Shown here: one piece after another, positions 1 through 11,926 of the stretch
How positions within the stretch are numbered: position 1 is the stretch's first letter
Layout of the letters: each line of letters starts with the position of its first letter
Origin: Steromphala cineraria
Lineage: Eukaryota; Mollusca; Gastropoda; Trochida; Trochidae
NCBI GenBank assembly: GCA_916613615.1
Contig: OU744731.1
Coordinates: forward strand, 11,538,726-11,602,725
Direction: 5' to 3'
DNA: 64,000 nucleotides
Program-made: the position numbers and the translations under genes
The notes under the pieces: generated by a model
What the model saw: the letters and a program-made list of their open reading frames with translations, nothing else
Databases searched by the model: none
What the model was told of the DNA's origin: nothing

Positions 1-25
1 CCCGCATGTTCTGACGCAAGCGACG

Positions 26-142
26 CAAATCGTATAAAGTTTTGTTGACAAAACCATCACCTAAAAACGTCTTAATTGAAAAAAGTAAATAATAAATATA
101 GAATTTGTTATGATCCTTAAAGGATGTGACAAAATGAAAATG
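26..142 (+). repeat. Direct repeat, copy 1
   Basis: Starts with 'aaatcgtataaagttttgtt' and continues through 'gaatttgttatgat'. A second copy lies at 1258-1375 in the same orientation, and a weaker relative can be seen near 20840-20890. It is noncoding and probably a piece of the tandem-array unit that was itself duplicated. Confidence 0.75.
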
Positions 143-1257
143 AAATGTCTCTATGCAACGTCGAATAGCTTTTAAATGATACTCTCTTGCAGCAGTCTAT
201 ACTTGTCGATCACATGACACTATTCAGAAAGTTTGTCAAATGTAACCCCCAGCAACTCAACATATTTACAAGTTATTGCGTTGCATTAAAACACTTTAAT
301 TGCATTAGACAGAAAAGTCATCATAACCTTACTGTCAATTATCCTTTTATTCAAAATGCTAATTATTCAGTAGAGAACATTAATTCGAAAATCAAAATGC
401 AACAAACAGGAAGGTCACAATAATTTTACTTGTAACTTTATGTTACTAAAAATGCTCAATTAACAAAATGTCAATTATAAAATGTTCAACATTTTAATTG
501 TTTATTATGTTTTCCTCTGATACAATGCGAGGCAATTTAATTAAATGGTAATACTTCATATATGATTTTAAAAAAACAACTAAGAGGTTGTTATAAAAAA
601 TATCCCGCTGCTCTTAATGTATTGACAGTTATTGTCATTATTGATAAATTTATATTTATTAACTAATCTCCTGACAAGCTGACTGTTCACGACACTATAT
701 AATAAAAGTAATAGCAAAATTTCACAAACAAATGTTGCCTCCACATTTGATAGAGAAGTTTATATTTTGTTTGACACAAAGCTAACAAGTTAATGACACA
801 CGGAGACACAAAGAGAAAAATCTGACATTTCATAATCGAAGAAACCATTAAGTATAAACCAATCACACGTGTCAAGTTGCAATAATAGATTCACCAATAA
901 AAACACAGAAGGTTAGAGTGGTCAAAACAGTTAATAAATTCTTTGACAACAGCTTATGGGATAATGGCACAGAAATATAAAGATAAGAAGCTATGTTGAA
1001 TAACTATATCTTTGAAGATATAACAGAACTTTTTAAATTTGGAGAAGAAAATAATATTCAAGAAGAATTTGTTATTTTCTGAACATGTGAAGATGACCTT
1101 GACCTTGACTATTGATTATGAGATATGACTAAGAGCTAAGAAGTAACATTGGAATAAAAGATAAGAAACTAAGAAGTAAAATGCATAAAGAGTATTAATT
1201 CGTTTAGGCAAAATAATAAATGATCAAAACTGAGTAAATAAAATAACACATATAACA

Positions 1258-1375
1258 CAAATCGTATAAAGTTTTGTTGACAAAACCATCACTTTAATAC
1301 ATTTTAATTAAAAAAGTAAATAAAATATGTAGAATTTGTTATGATTCTTTAACGATGTGCCATAATAAAAAAATG
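1258..1375 (+). repeat. Direct repeat, copy 2
   Basis: Second copy of the repeat at 26-142. The first 34 bases are nearly identical, and similarity continues with small indels to about 1375. Confidence 0.75.
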
Positions 1376-2404
1376 CTTGATTGAAAGTTGAACCAACTAA
1401 ACGCTCCCTACAAATAGATCTTAACTAGCAGTCCATCAATGTAGAAATATCTCACTTCATAAAGCTGCAGTCCGATTTAAGCCTACACGATAATTGTCCC
1501 AAAGTTCAAACTAAAATATTCATACAGACTCTACTCAATGTACCAGACATTAAATAGCTGCAAATAACAACTTTGTAGGGGACTTGCAACATTTGTTCTT
1601 CCCTACTAGTAGAACTGAATGCACGAAAAGATGCCAGGTGTTTTGGGCAGCCTCTACCCAGGAAGAAAATAATCTTCAAAAGCATGAATTGAACTAGGCT
1701 ACTTCCTTGAACAAATTTAAAGTACCATCACCTTAATGCTAGCTAATTCTTAAAACATATTTACTACTACTTTACTTGTTCTGCATTTCTAATAAAAATA
1801 TTCGTAAGTTCAATATTCGAAAATGCATCATAATAATATTCACATTAATTGAGGCAATCTATGTTGAAGAAAAGGTTACAGGTTTTCCTTGGCTTCATAT
1901 CCTTTCACAAGCTAATATTGAGTAATTTTGAAGAAGCCACGGTGAACGATTTTTTAAAAAGTATGTCATAAAGACCATTTTCAGATTATATGCTTTCTTG
2001 TGATCGAACAAAATCTCAGGTGAAGTGATGATTAAAGGTGGAGGCGAAATCTCCACGATTCTGCTGTTAGTGAAGTAATAAGATATTCTACATGATGATA
2101 ACATTATATTTTACACACGGAAACGTAGATACTGCATCATGGGTATGAAATATTCTTTCCTATGACCATCATGGTATATTTTGATCTCTGTCTTTAATCA
2201 GAAAGTTGAGATCATAATGTCCCTAGAAATATCAAATTTAAACTTGTTTGATTTGTTATTTAAGTACTTTTACTTTTATTAAATATTTCTTTATTTAACT
2301 TCCTTTCATATTTTGGTGTTCATTTACAGAAAGTAGGAAACTTTAATTGTTTAATAAATATTGATTCAAATCCGTCATATTGTAATGTTTTTGGTGATGT
2401 TTCT

Positions 2405-2625
2405 TTCAGAGACAGACAGAGATAGAGGAAGAAACATAGGAAGAGACAGAGAAGGAGACAGAGACAGACAGAGACATAGATAGAGAGACAGAGAGACAGA
2501 GACAGAGACAGAGACAGAGACAGAGACAGAGACAGAGACAGACAGACAGACATACAGACAGACAGACAGACAGACAGACAGAGACAGAGACAGAGACAGA
2601 GACAGAGACAGAGACAGAGACAGAC

Positions 2626-2668
<43 letters not shown>

Positions 2669-2800
2669 GAGAGACAGAGAGACAGAAAGAGAGACAAAGA
2701 GAGACAAAGAGAGACAGAGACAGAGACAGAGAGGCAGAGAGAGATATTGATACTGAGACGGATAGAGATATGGATACAGAGACGTAAACGGAGACAGACA
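2405..2800 (+). repeat. (GACAGA)n/(CAGA)n microsatellite
   Basis: About 400 bp of alternating GACA and GAGACA units with few interruptions. Long open frames on the minus strand here (serine/leucine/cysteine/valine runs) are products of the repeat and are not genes. It is absent from the matching part of unit 2. Confidence 0.97.
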
Positions 2801-3227
2801 GACAACTGAAAATAAGGGAGGAGAGGACATTAGGGGGGAAAATCAAACACTAAATTGTTCTCTTAACTATCAAAATATTTTGCTAATAAAAAACATATAT
2901 TGAAACTGACACAGACATATTTTGATAACAAAGAACATGAAATGAAGAGCGATTACTTTATGCACATGCCTAATCGATATATGTTACATATGAAAAGCTA
3001 TTGTTCATCTCAGTATAGCATATCACTATTCAAAACGTGTCCTTAATACAGTTCGATGGCAATGTACATATTTTAATTCGCTTTATGATTTGAGATCCAA
3101 TGATTAAAGTAAACAATTCACACAATGCTTCATTGAAATGTCACTGTATCTGTATGAAAACTTGACAATCATTGATCACGTTTTCAAAAGAGATTATTCA
3201 ACACTATGATAACATAGCTAAAAACCT

Positions 3228-3540
3228 TTTATTTGTCAAGTCAAAATTATATTGACGAAACTGACTTTCTACAAATGTGCATGTTATGGACAGAGAAGAA
3301 AATGTCTTGTTAGAAAAAATTAAAATGACCTAATGATCAGCCTGACTTTCTCTAAGGTAGTTATGATCAGTTGTAGGAAACATGCATGTCAGACAGAAAG
3401 GCCCGCTGGAGGACAGAAATACTACCTTGTGACGACTGCTGATAATGGGAGCCTCAGAAGTGACACAGATAAACAAGATGGAAACAGTATTGTTTATGAG
3501 TCCAGTTCTTGTTTCCATTTTTGGTGACTGTTGTCTAACA
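3228..3540 (+). repeat. Conserved block, copy 1 (carries a short ATG frame)
   Basis: One of three copies (others 3611-3920 and 14452-14760). The core beginning at the ATG at 3363 is almost unchanged in all three for about 55 bp. The ATG frame 3363-3527 would give 54 residues beginning MISCRKHACQTERPAGG. A G stands at -3 of the ATG in all three copies. Outside the core the copies diverge in sequence and in C-terminal reading, so coding is unproven; the other two frames are also partly open. No family is recognised. Confidence 0.5.
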
Positions 3541-3610
3541 AATATTGAACTGTCGACTTTATTCTTTGCTCCTTATACAATACCCTAATATCCTATTAAA
3601 AAACCAATAA

Positions 3611-3920
3611 TTGTCACCTCCAAATCATATTGACAAAGTAGAATTTCTACAAATGAGCATCTCCTGAAAATAAGAAAAAATACAACAAGAAAGATTAAAA
3701 TTCACAATGAACGGTCCGCCTGACATTTATAAGGTAGCTATGATCAGTTGTAGGAAACATGCATGTCAGACAGAAAGACCCGCTGGAGGACAGAAAAATT
3801 TCCTTCTGACGATTGCTGATAATGAGAGCCTGTGGCGGGTTTCTGAAATGACACAGATAAACAAGATGGAAGCAGTAAAGCTTCTCGGTTCTAGTTCTTG
3901 TTTCCATTTATTGTGACTGT
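3611..3920 (+). repeat. Conserved block, copy 2 (tandem duplicate)
   Basis: Lies directly after copy 1, so it is a local tandem duplicate. The ATG at 3740 opens a frame to 3916 (58 codons). The core peptide reads the same as in copy 1, with one synonymous AGG/AGA change. The reading ends in SSSCFHLL, against SSSCFHFW in copy 1. Confidence 0.5.
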
Positions 3921-4728
3921 TGTCTATTTTGTCCATATTGTTTATGTGTTAACTCAGAGAATGTGCAACTATTGCTATTGGATATAGTTGATAGGCAGCT
4001 TCTTACCTAAAGTGTGTTCACTTGTCTTTGTATCCTTGTACAATCATCATGTAAACTCTGATGATAGGAATTATAGTTTTTATTATGGTTTTGGCTATGA
4101 CCTTATCATCTGGAAACCAAGGAAAGTTATTCGGAAAGAAATAATACTTATTGTGTAGGTTTCGTGAAAATCGGCTGGTTTACAGATTGTGCATTAAGTT
4201 GCATTGAATTGAAGAAAAACGTTCGCTCATTTACATCTTTAGTCGGAATCTTGCAGAAAATTGTACTTACTCTTTGAAAGTGCATAGCAAAAATCAAGGG
4301 TAACATTTTCCTTCAATAATCATACACCAGAGAAAAGTATTGCTGTCGTTATCACAAATGATATTGATTTTATTTATTGATCAGGATACACTAAATTTTC
4401 TAAGGCTTTTTCGATATATATATATATATACACCTGGAAAAAAGTATGGCAACACCTGTATATTCCATTACATCGATGATTTGTAATTGCGATATCAAGT
4501 GATCATAACCAAACTCATATGTTAAGGTTTATCTACGGTTGAACTAAGATGCTAAACAAACACTTCACCAAGGTCATCGAAAAAAAACCTGTGAAATTTC
4601 ATTGCGGGAGAAGGTTTGCTAGAACATCAACGCTTAATTAGTAGAATAAGAACAAGTAAATTCCCATTACTGAAGGCCCTATGATAAGAAGGCAGTCAGT
4701 GGTCTTACAGGCATGAAGAAGAACGTAT

Positions 4729-5351
4729 CCCAATGAACTGACAAAGACGATAATTGATTCTATTTTGATTGTCACAAGAGTTCCTATTTCAAAATACTCT
4801 TGAGTGTTGATAAGGGTTGCAAAACATGGGTAAAGAGAAAAGTTGGTATTGCATTCCGTTCTGCCAGGTGTACAACTATTCATTTATCATTCGGAAAAGG
4901 ATCAAACTTTATCCTTAAAGAAACGTTGTTATTCAACCTGGCTAAGGATAACAACGAACATTCTCCAAGTTACCCTGAGATACACCTGTATACAAAAATA
5001 ACCAATTAATTTAGTTAGCAACATCGTCAATATAAGAGGCATGGTTAACTTTTATCCAGATTAAAGGCACAAATATCTTGCTCACATTACTGACTATTAT
5101 TACCCTTTGATTAAAACATTTTGGTCTTAATGACTTACAAATCTGAAACATTGGAGGATCTTTCAAGTCCATGTTAAACGATAAATTCGTTGACTATTTC
5201 CATACATGGACCGAACAAGAGAAATTTGTTCAGTTTTATTTAAAAATTTGATGATATTAACCTACAGAACCGTATCCATGTAAATCAAGAAACCTTTTGC
5301 TAATATTCATCTTATTACATATCATGATGTATAGGAATAGGAACTAACCAT
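4729..5351 (+). repeat. Internal tandem duplication, copy 1
   Basis: Begins at 'gaactgacaaagacgataat' and repeats at 5354. The block 4734-5000 matches 5355-5620, and the block 5020-5335 matches 6062-6375. Relative to copy 2 and to unit 2 (15380-16030) it lacks about 410 bp between these two blocks. No gene is recognised; the short frame around 4800-5009 is shared only because the DNA is duplicated. Confidence 0.8.
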
Positions 5352-6375
5352 GTGAACTGACAAAGACGATAATTGATTCTATTTTGATTGTCACAAGAGT
5401 TCCTATTTAAAAAACTCTTGAGTGTTGATAAGGGTTGCAAAACATGGGTAAAGAGAAAAGTTGGTATTGCATTCCGTTCTGCCAGGTGTACAACTATTCA
5501 TTTATCATTCGGAAAAGGATCAAACTTTATCCTTAGAGACACGTTGTTATTCAACCTGGCTAAGGATAACAGCGAACATTTTCCAAGTTACCTTGAGATA
5601 CACCTGTATACAAGAATAACAAGTGTATGGTGTTTGTCCTGTTTACTTTCGAGGATATAAGTATCATTAGGAAGGAATCTTATTGATATAAAGATAAAAG
5701 AGAAACGGTTTGAAAGAACACATGTTCTATGTTCACGTTGCAAACTTTAAATTAAACAAACCCAAAATTTTAGATAATTATTAGAAAATATTTTTCCTGT
5801 TTCTCTGTCTGTGAATGAATTTTAAATTTGGAATTATTTCTTAAAACTCACTCAGTAGAATTGATTTGTCTGATCTTTGCGTTTGTTATAACAATAAGAA
5901 AAAGAAGATTTAATTTTTAAGTTTCCTTGTGGCATCCACACATGCACATACTTTTCATTGCCATATGTCACTAGAAGTTCGGATAAATGCGTCCGTTTGT
6001 CACAGCGCATATTGACCCTTTCAATCTCAATTCAATATTTAAAAAAGAAACTGATAATTGAATTGCAACATCGTCAATATAAGAGGCATTGTTAACTTTT
6101 ATCCAGACTAAAGGCACAAATAACTTGCTCTCATTACTGACTATTGTTATCTTTTGATTAAAACATTTTGGCTTTAATGGCCTGTAATTCTGAAACATTG
6201 ACATCCTTCAAGTCCACGTTAAAATAAAAATTCGTTGACTATTTCCATACATGGACCGAACAAGAGATATTTGTTCAGGTTTATTTAAAATTTGATGATA
6301 TTAACCTACAGAACCGTATCAATGTAAATAAAGAAACCTTTTGCTAATATTCATCTTATTACATATCATGATGTC
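5352..6375 (+). repeat. Internal tandem duplication, copy 2
   Basis: Second copy of the 4729-5351 segment. It is complete relative to unit 2 because it keeps the 'aggaaggaatcttattgata' stretch, which is also found near 15408. The duplication is present only in unit 1. Confidence 0.8.
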
Positions 6376-6646
6376 TCTGTCGGCTGACCTACAACGATAA
6401 AGGGATGTGATCATGATTTTCTGAATGACATGCATACGGTGTGTTGTTTATAAGGTCCAGGCCTAATACAATCTGGTAGCGATCAGTCAACACATAGTTA
6501 TCTCGCCCATGCTCCACATACCATCTATAGATCTTATTTTGACAGTCGTTTCAACTTACCAATGAAATATCAGAAATGAAGAATAACTGACTGGTTGATT
6601 ATCACATATCAAATATCGATATAATGATTACATAGATAGTATTATA

Positions 6647-7240
6647 TGGGTAATTTCATTCACATTCTGTATCAGCCCGAGAGCTTTAGCTCGAGGGCTG
6701 ATATTGGTCGAGGGCTGATACAGAATGTGATATGAAATTACCCATGTCATGCTATTTTTATCATATATATTCACTAAAGAAACAACAAAAATAAATGTAA
6801 CATTTTAAAACTTTACTAAATAACATTAACTGAGTGGCTGATGATATCAATTTTGCTTAACGTGAACTGACACATGCCGATAGTCAAAGCTCCTGAGCCT
6901 ACGCCTCTTGCGACTTTTGAGTTAATTTTTCTCTCGGTTTGAATGTCCAAAATGGAAAATTAATTTGTATCAAGCTGACAAATCCACAAGTGACTGCATG
7001 CAGCCTTTTTTTCTCGATGTCGGCCACGTTAAAACGTCAGCTGTACAAAGGGAGACAACTCTAAAGTCCTAGCGACTTCGATCTATGTTTTGCGTTCGTT
7101 GCCTAAGGTTCCTGGTTCAAGTCCCTTGACGACGGGCTGATACAGGTTTTCGCCCTTGACGACGGGCTGATACAGGTTATCTGCCCTGCGGGCTGATACA
7201 GGGTGCTTGACGGAGGGTGTATCGTACATTCAAAATCTCT
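6647..7240 (+). mobile_element. Fold-back DNA element
   Basis: The left end folds into a hairpin: 'atgggtaatttcat' plus 'cacattctgtatcagccc' at 6648-6682 pairs with 'gggctgatacagaatgtg' and 'atgaaattacccat' at 6713-6748. Near the right end the motif 'gggctgatacagg' is repeated three times (7134-7202). Unit 2 lacks the whole segment between its matching flanks (about 16650-16780), so this is an insertion made after the unit duplication. It has no transposase frame and is nonautonomous. The right boundary is approximate. Confidence 0.6.
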
Positions 7241-7551
7241 GTAAAAAAAGCTAGTATATGATAAATGATTTTTTTTACCGTATCATCATAACAAATACCA
7301 AGTATTTTGAAGTAAGTATTTTGAAATGGCTTCCACAAAAATATAGCTGGATTGTATAAATGCCATAATACCCATTAAACAAAGGGGTACAATGTATAAT
7401 ATCCATTTTCGCTGCGCAATGTTAGGCTCAGAATAAGCATGTTCCTGTAAAAGTATGCAATTCTTTATGACAAGAGGCTTAAATGATTGACAAATGCTAT
7501 GTAAACGCTGAGGCTATCTTCATAGTGGTTGCAAACAAACACAACATGAAT

Positions 7552-8422
7552 GTTTTTTTTGGTTTTTTTTATTCCACTTTTTTTGTATTACAGCACATCA
7601 TGAGGAATCATTCAAGTCAGCAAAGTGCAATTGACAATATATAATGCACAGTACAGTTGATTAGCAGTCGTCATTGAAACAAGTTGTGGCAGCTGGACCA
7701 GAATTTTACAAAGTTATTATAGTTACAATTTGAATATGCTATAGTTTTCGTTATGTTGTAGTAGTTTGTTAACTCTCTCTGGATATGCGTAACAGATAAA
7801 GTACCTTTTTTGAGGTAGCATTTGAAAATTGAATCTTTTATGACTAGACATATTGCATTTAATGGATCATTTCTTTTGGAATGCAGCCCGAAGAGAACAT
7901 TTTGTTTAGTGAATTTAATATTTATTTCCGCCTGGATATTTATCCAATTTTCAAGCTTGGTCCAGAGAGAGTGAACATGTTCACAATTCCATAATACATG
8001 AGAAATATCAGCAGTGAACTTATTACAGTGTGTACATAAGGGGAATCTTTGTATCCTATCTTATATAAATATTTACCAACAGGTAAGATTTGATTGATAA
8101 TTCTATATTGAAGCCAACGTAATTGTACACTATCAGTAGATCGAAACGGAATTTCATTTATATATCTCCATTCTTGATCTGTGAAACAATTTAAATCGGT
8201 CTCCCATTGCTGATTAGCCGATGTCCTATGAAATTTTGAATCTAATAAAACATTATAATAAAACTTAGATCCCTTTTGGCTATTTAGGAGTAAACAATGA
8301 TTGTTGTCCTTAATACTTTTACAGTGTTCACATGACAAAATATCACCATAATAGGAGGCAACACCTCTTCTAATACATCTAACGCCATTGATGAATATAA
8401 AATTGTAATTTAAACTGATCAT
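7552..8422 (-). pseudogene. L1/Tx1-like reverse transcriptase C-terminal relic
   Basis: On the minus strand, from 8422 downward, a frame reads through the region after the polymerase core of a non-LTR retrotransposon. It contains short stretches such as QWETDLNCFTDQEW, then VQLRWLQYRIINQILP. A frameshift near 8030 moves the reading to a zinc-ribbon-like CTHCNKFTADISHVLWNCEH, followed by SLWTKLENWI and a stop near 7680. The 3' end is A-rich (reads as T runs at 7552-7570), as expected for target-primed insertion. The Trp/Arg/Tyr pattern and the C-x2-C...H...C cluster are typical of the C-terminal region of L1/Tx1-type elements. The polymerase core is not seen; the flanking 8423-8760 is shared with unit 2 and may be an older, unreadable part. 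Confidence 0.7.
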
Positions 8423-9435
8423 TCAAGATTTTATTGTTAAAAGTGGAGAAAAGTTTATTCAAAGTTATCGAAATTTTCCAAATGACCTGTTTTAAACATT
8501 CTAGCACTAGAATGGGTAAATGTGTCACAGGAGCCAATGAATGCGATATTCTAAAACTCATTACAAAGGGATCAAGCATCTTGATTACCTGCTTGATGTA
8601 AAAACTGAGATTTCAATTGTTTTACGACACGCCGGAGACCATTATGATAGAATGCACGGATAGTTAGTTTGAGAGAACAACAGTATCAATAAAACTGGGT
8701 CGCAGTATCAAAGAGTTATCCCTGAGAAAAAATCACAACATATGATGAGGACTCTGTATTTCATATCTCGACGGAAAATATTATGTTTTAATCTCTGCAT
8801 TGTACATTTGTATATTTATTAGGTTTCATATTCAGCAAGACGAAATGATAAAATAATATTTATATTTGCTACCAATACGGCAAATAGGCAATCTTATGAA
8901 AATGCGAATAGGATGCTACCAATAACAAAACATCAAGGTTACTTTTGATCAAACAATATGTAGCTTCGAAAAAAATGTCTAAGTATTTACAAGCTGAACA
9001 AATGCAACAAAAACTCTCATGTATATTACCAAATTAACGGTATTTATGTTTGCAATGTTCTGTCGAAAATCATTAAATATCTATATTGTTTCGTACATTT
9101 GACAATCCATGTTTACATTATTTGTAATGTTAGAAATCACTTACTATTTTCGTTGTGTGGGTTTGTTTGAAATTATGCTTCAGGAACTTTATGCAAAGAG
9201 CAAATTCCTTTGGCTCGGCAGGGGCACTGACACGACTGTTGATTCATGTATCAAAACACAAATTCTGTCTCTTGACTCATGACCTTTGACTGCTGACTTT
9301 TGAAATGACCTTCCACTATTGAACTGCCTACTTCCGCAGTTTTTCTTATTCTTTTTAGTTTCATATTCATATTAACGTTTTGTTTAAACACTACTCGGTT
9401 AGATAAATTCGTAATACGATTCAAGCTAGGGGTCA

Positions 9436-9494
9436 TAGGGATATATCAGCCTTCGGCTCGTTGCATATCAACAAGCTTGAGGCTGATATCCCTA
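9436..9494. repeat. Imperfect hairpin
   Basis: 'gggatatatcagcc' pairs with 'ggctgatatccc' around a loop containing ttgcatatcaa. It shares the 'tatcagcc' word with the fold-back element at 6647 and may be a remnant of a related element. It is absent from unit 2. Confidence 0.6.
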
Positions 9495-9834
9495 ATACCC
9501 CCTCTCCTGAATTGTATAACTTATAGTGTAATGGCCGAGGAAACTCGTCATGGAATAGAAAAAGAGAGGGGGTTTTAACTGGTAGCTCGTTACGAAGTGA
9601 ACACCATCTTTCCTGAACTCAAATACTATATCTACCGTGCTGATCTTTGCAAACTTTATGATAACATGAATGATAAGAAATTATTGGCTTTCATCACGTT
9701 TATGTTTAATTTCCATTAAAAAATTCTTCCAGAATGACAATTTGACAAAATATATGTTTAGGTTTTGTGGTTTCAAATTTCTGATATGAGAGGTTTTGCA
9801 CATGAGATATACCAATGACAATATACAGTAAGTC

Positions 9835-10100
9835 AAGGTTTGATCAGACCATATTAGTGTGATTATCTCGACGTATCTATGCATCATGCTTAAACAATGT
9901 CAGGTCATCCAACAATCAAGTGACAATTACACTGTTTAGAAATTGACAGGTTAGTATTCAGACAAGTATTGAGACAATTTTGAGTTAAGTCGAGTCAATT
10001 TAACGTCAATTTCAGTCAAGATTTGTTGTTTAAAGGCAAGGCAAGAAATGGCAAGCAAAAGTTCAGCGAAATTAGTAAGTTGCTCTACCGCATTTGGTCA
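9835..10100 (+). other. Highly conserved block of unit 1: possible promoter plus first exon
   Basis: About 240 bp are much better kept between units than the flanks (compare 17905-18180). At its 3' end, ATG at 10048 opens nine codons (MASKSSAKL) ending exactly at a consensus splice donor, gtaagt, at 10075. Unit 2 keeps the ATG, the frame and the donor, with one replaced residue. The upstream conserved part would then be 5' UTR and promoter. No TATA box is obvious, and the next exon is not identified. Alternatively it is a conserved noncoding element. Confidence 0.35.
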
Positions 10101-10439
10101 AAGATTACCTAGGTATTGTCGACTTTGATGAAATGATTATTGAAAACACATCGATTAAGGGCTTCATAGCAAGCAAGATTTCAACATTGACAGATACACA
10201 TTTGTGTGACAGGGTTATTCATTTTGTCACTTTTAAGATAAACGATACCTATATGATGCATTCGCAAGGCTTAAACGTAATATCAGCGCCTGCAAGAGTT
10301 ACATATCTTGAAATAAAAACGTAAAGACCGAAACCAGTTCTTTCTATTTCCGCAAATTCTCTAGTATCTAATAGTATAAAAATACTGAATTGCTTTCAAA
10401 ACGGCCCAAATTCACTAAACAGGAAGGTCAGGTTAACCT

Positions 10440-10625
10440 GACTCTCTATTACTCCTCAACTCAAAATGCAAATTGACTTGTAGAGAACCTTTAATCTGTT
10501 TAATGATATTGAGGCCTAATGTCATCCTCTTGGAATGGATAATACGTGATATACTGCTGCTTCCTAGGAAAAGGTATATTTCTCTTTTGGTGACATCAGA
10601 CATCTTATCCACTGATGCGAGAAAG
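10440..10625. repeat. Near-identical block shared with unit 2
   Basis: 10473-10620 differs from 18789-18936 at only about three positions, while the flanks are clearly more diverged. Both strands are open: the minus strand reads DVTKREIYLFLGSSSISRII and on to a stop near 10433. No family is recognised. It may be constrained, gene-converted, or a later dispersed repeat. Confidence 0.55.
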
Positions 10626-10789
10626 AAGAAGAGGGAAATCGTTTTACAAAGAGTGATGCTAAAACATCTGTTCATCTTACACCTTTGGTTTGGGTCAGTT
10701 TCATCGTACCTCAAGTCATGTAAAATAAATCGAGATAAAATATTGTATAGTATTATCCTTCCATAGTATCGAATTCTTATTGTTAAGTT

Positions 10790-10872
10790 TTACAAGTATC
10801 ATGTCATGCTCTGTCGGATGTAAGAAGAATTCCTTTCTGGGTAATAAAATGTTATCTTATCTTATCTTATAT
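10790..10872 (+). repeat. Possible LINE-type 3' tail with (TTATC)n
   Basis: 'gggtaataaaatgttatctt' continues as a short run of TTATC pentamers ending at about 10870. A short pentamer tail after an AATAAA-like word is what many non-LTR retrotransposons leave at their 3' end. Unit 2 lacks it. No coding part could be tied to it with confidence. Confidence 0.35.
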
Positions 10873-11926
10873 AAAGTCGAAACTGTAGTTATTGGTTGTT
10901 AGCTCTTTCTCAGGCCAACAGAAACTTCTTAAAATAAATTATACAAAGATATGTAATTTGTTCTTCATACACCATGAAGCAGAAGGTATGAAATAGGAAT
11001 TCCCAAACTCCAAACAACTAGTTGATTTTGAGCTGCAGACATGTAAGTTTCTGCAAATGATAAATACTACTTTGGTGTTCATTAAGTAATATAGATTACA
11101 GATTTCGCTCTCAGACAGATACCCTTCCGTAAATCTTTGATTAGTTGTCCATCACATGGCATTGTTTTTAAAAAATTGTAATCTTTAATCACAGGGGATT
11201 TTTTTTACAATTGTTAATAAAGTAAAGAAAACGACATGATACACACATATGCATGAGCAAAAAATAAAATAATGTTTCCAGAAATATATCAGTAAAATAT
11301 TAATAAAGTTTAATGTTATTATCTAAACTAATGATAATCTTATGGATAATTTCTTAACTAATGAGATATATTGGACAAAGAGACACAACAAAAACATGAC
11401 ATCTCATATATGTTGTGAGATATCTACAAAGTAACAGACAATTTGATGAAATAGATACAGAAGGAGAACTACCAATTTTAAAACGACAGAAAGTTATAAA
11501 AACGTCAAAGCGTTTAGTTAATTCTTTGACAATGAGTTTATCGAATGTGGTCACATTCATATATGACTAGAGCAATCCCTTTCAAAGCTAAAGTTCAGCT
11601 GTTGCTAGTGGAAGACTGTAGTTATATGGGATGACAAAGAGTTAATGAAATAAAAGCAAACGACTACAGAGAGAGTGAAACATTTCATTTGTTCCATCAT
11701 GTGACCTTTACTCATCTGTCTAATAAATAGAGGATATTTGTTGCGTTTAGTGATATATGTTATATCTCATGAAATGACCTGCTAAGCCACTATTTTCATT
11801 TGTGGCCTTTATTTAAAGGACATAGGAAAGAGGAAAAAAAGATATACCATTTCAGACCATCTCTTTTAATACTTGTTTTCTCGCATAACAGATAACATTT
11901 AAACATTAAGTATTCTATATCTTTAA

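Larger units (their letters stand above)
1..1430. repeat. Tail of an older unit (unit 0) of the tandem array
   Basis: No gene is seen. The stretch around 790-960 resembles 11370-11550 in unit 1 and about 19500-19640 in unit 2; for example, 'aattctttgacaa' follows a shared 'gtcaaa' context in the first two. This suggests that it is the 3' part of a unit lying before unit 1. It also holds two copies of a short direct repeat (26-142 and 1258-1375). The remainder is AT-rich, unremarkable DNA. Confidence 0.45.

Noticed and set aside
2405..2800. CRISPR-like periodic array
   Set aside because: Units are 4-6 bp with no spacers; it is a simple microsatellite in a eukaryotic sequence.
2320..2846. Three overlapping minus-strand frames of 146-161 codons
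   Set aside because: All three frames are open only because the GACAGA repeat has no stops; the translations are simple Cys/Leu/Ser/Val repeats.
3361..3450. Possible C/D-box snoRNA in the conserved block (ATGATCA … CTGA)
   Set aside because: The C box does not fit RUGAUGA and the flanks do not form a closing stem.
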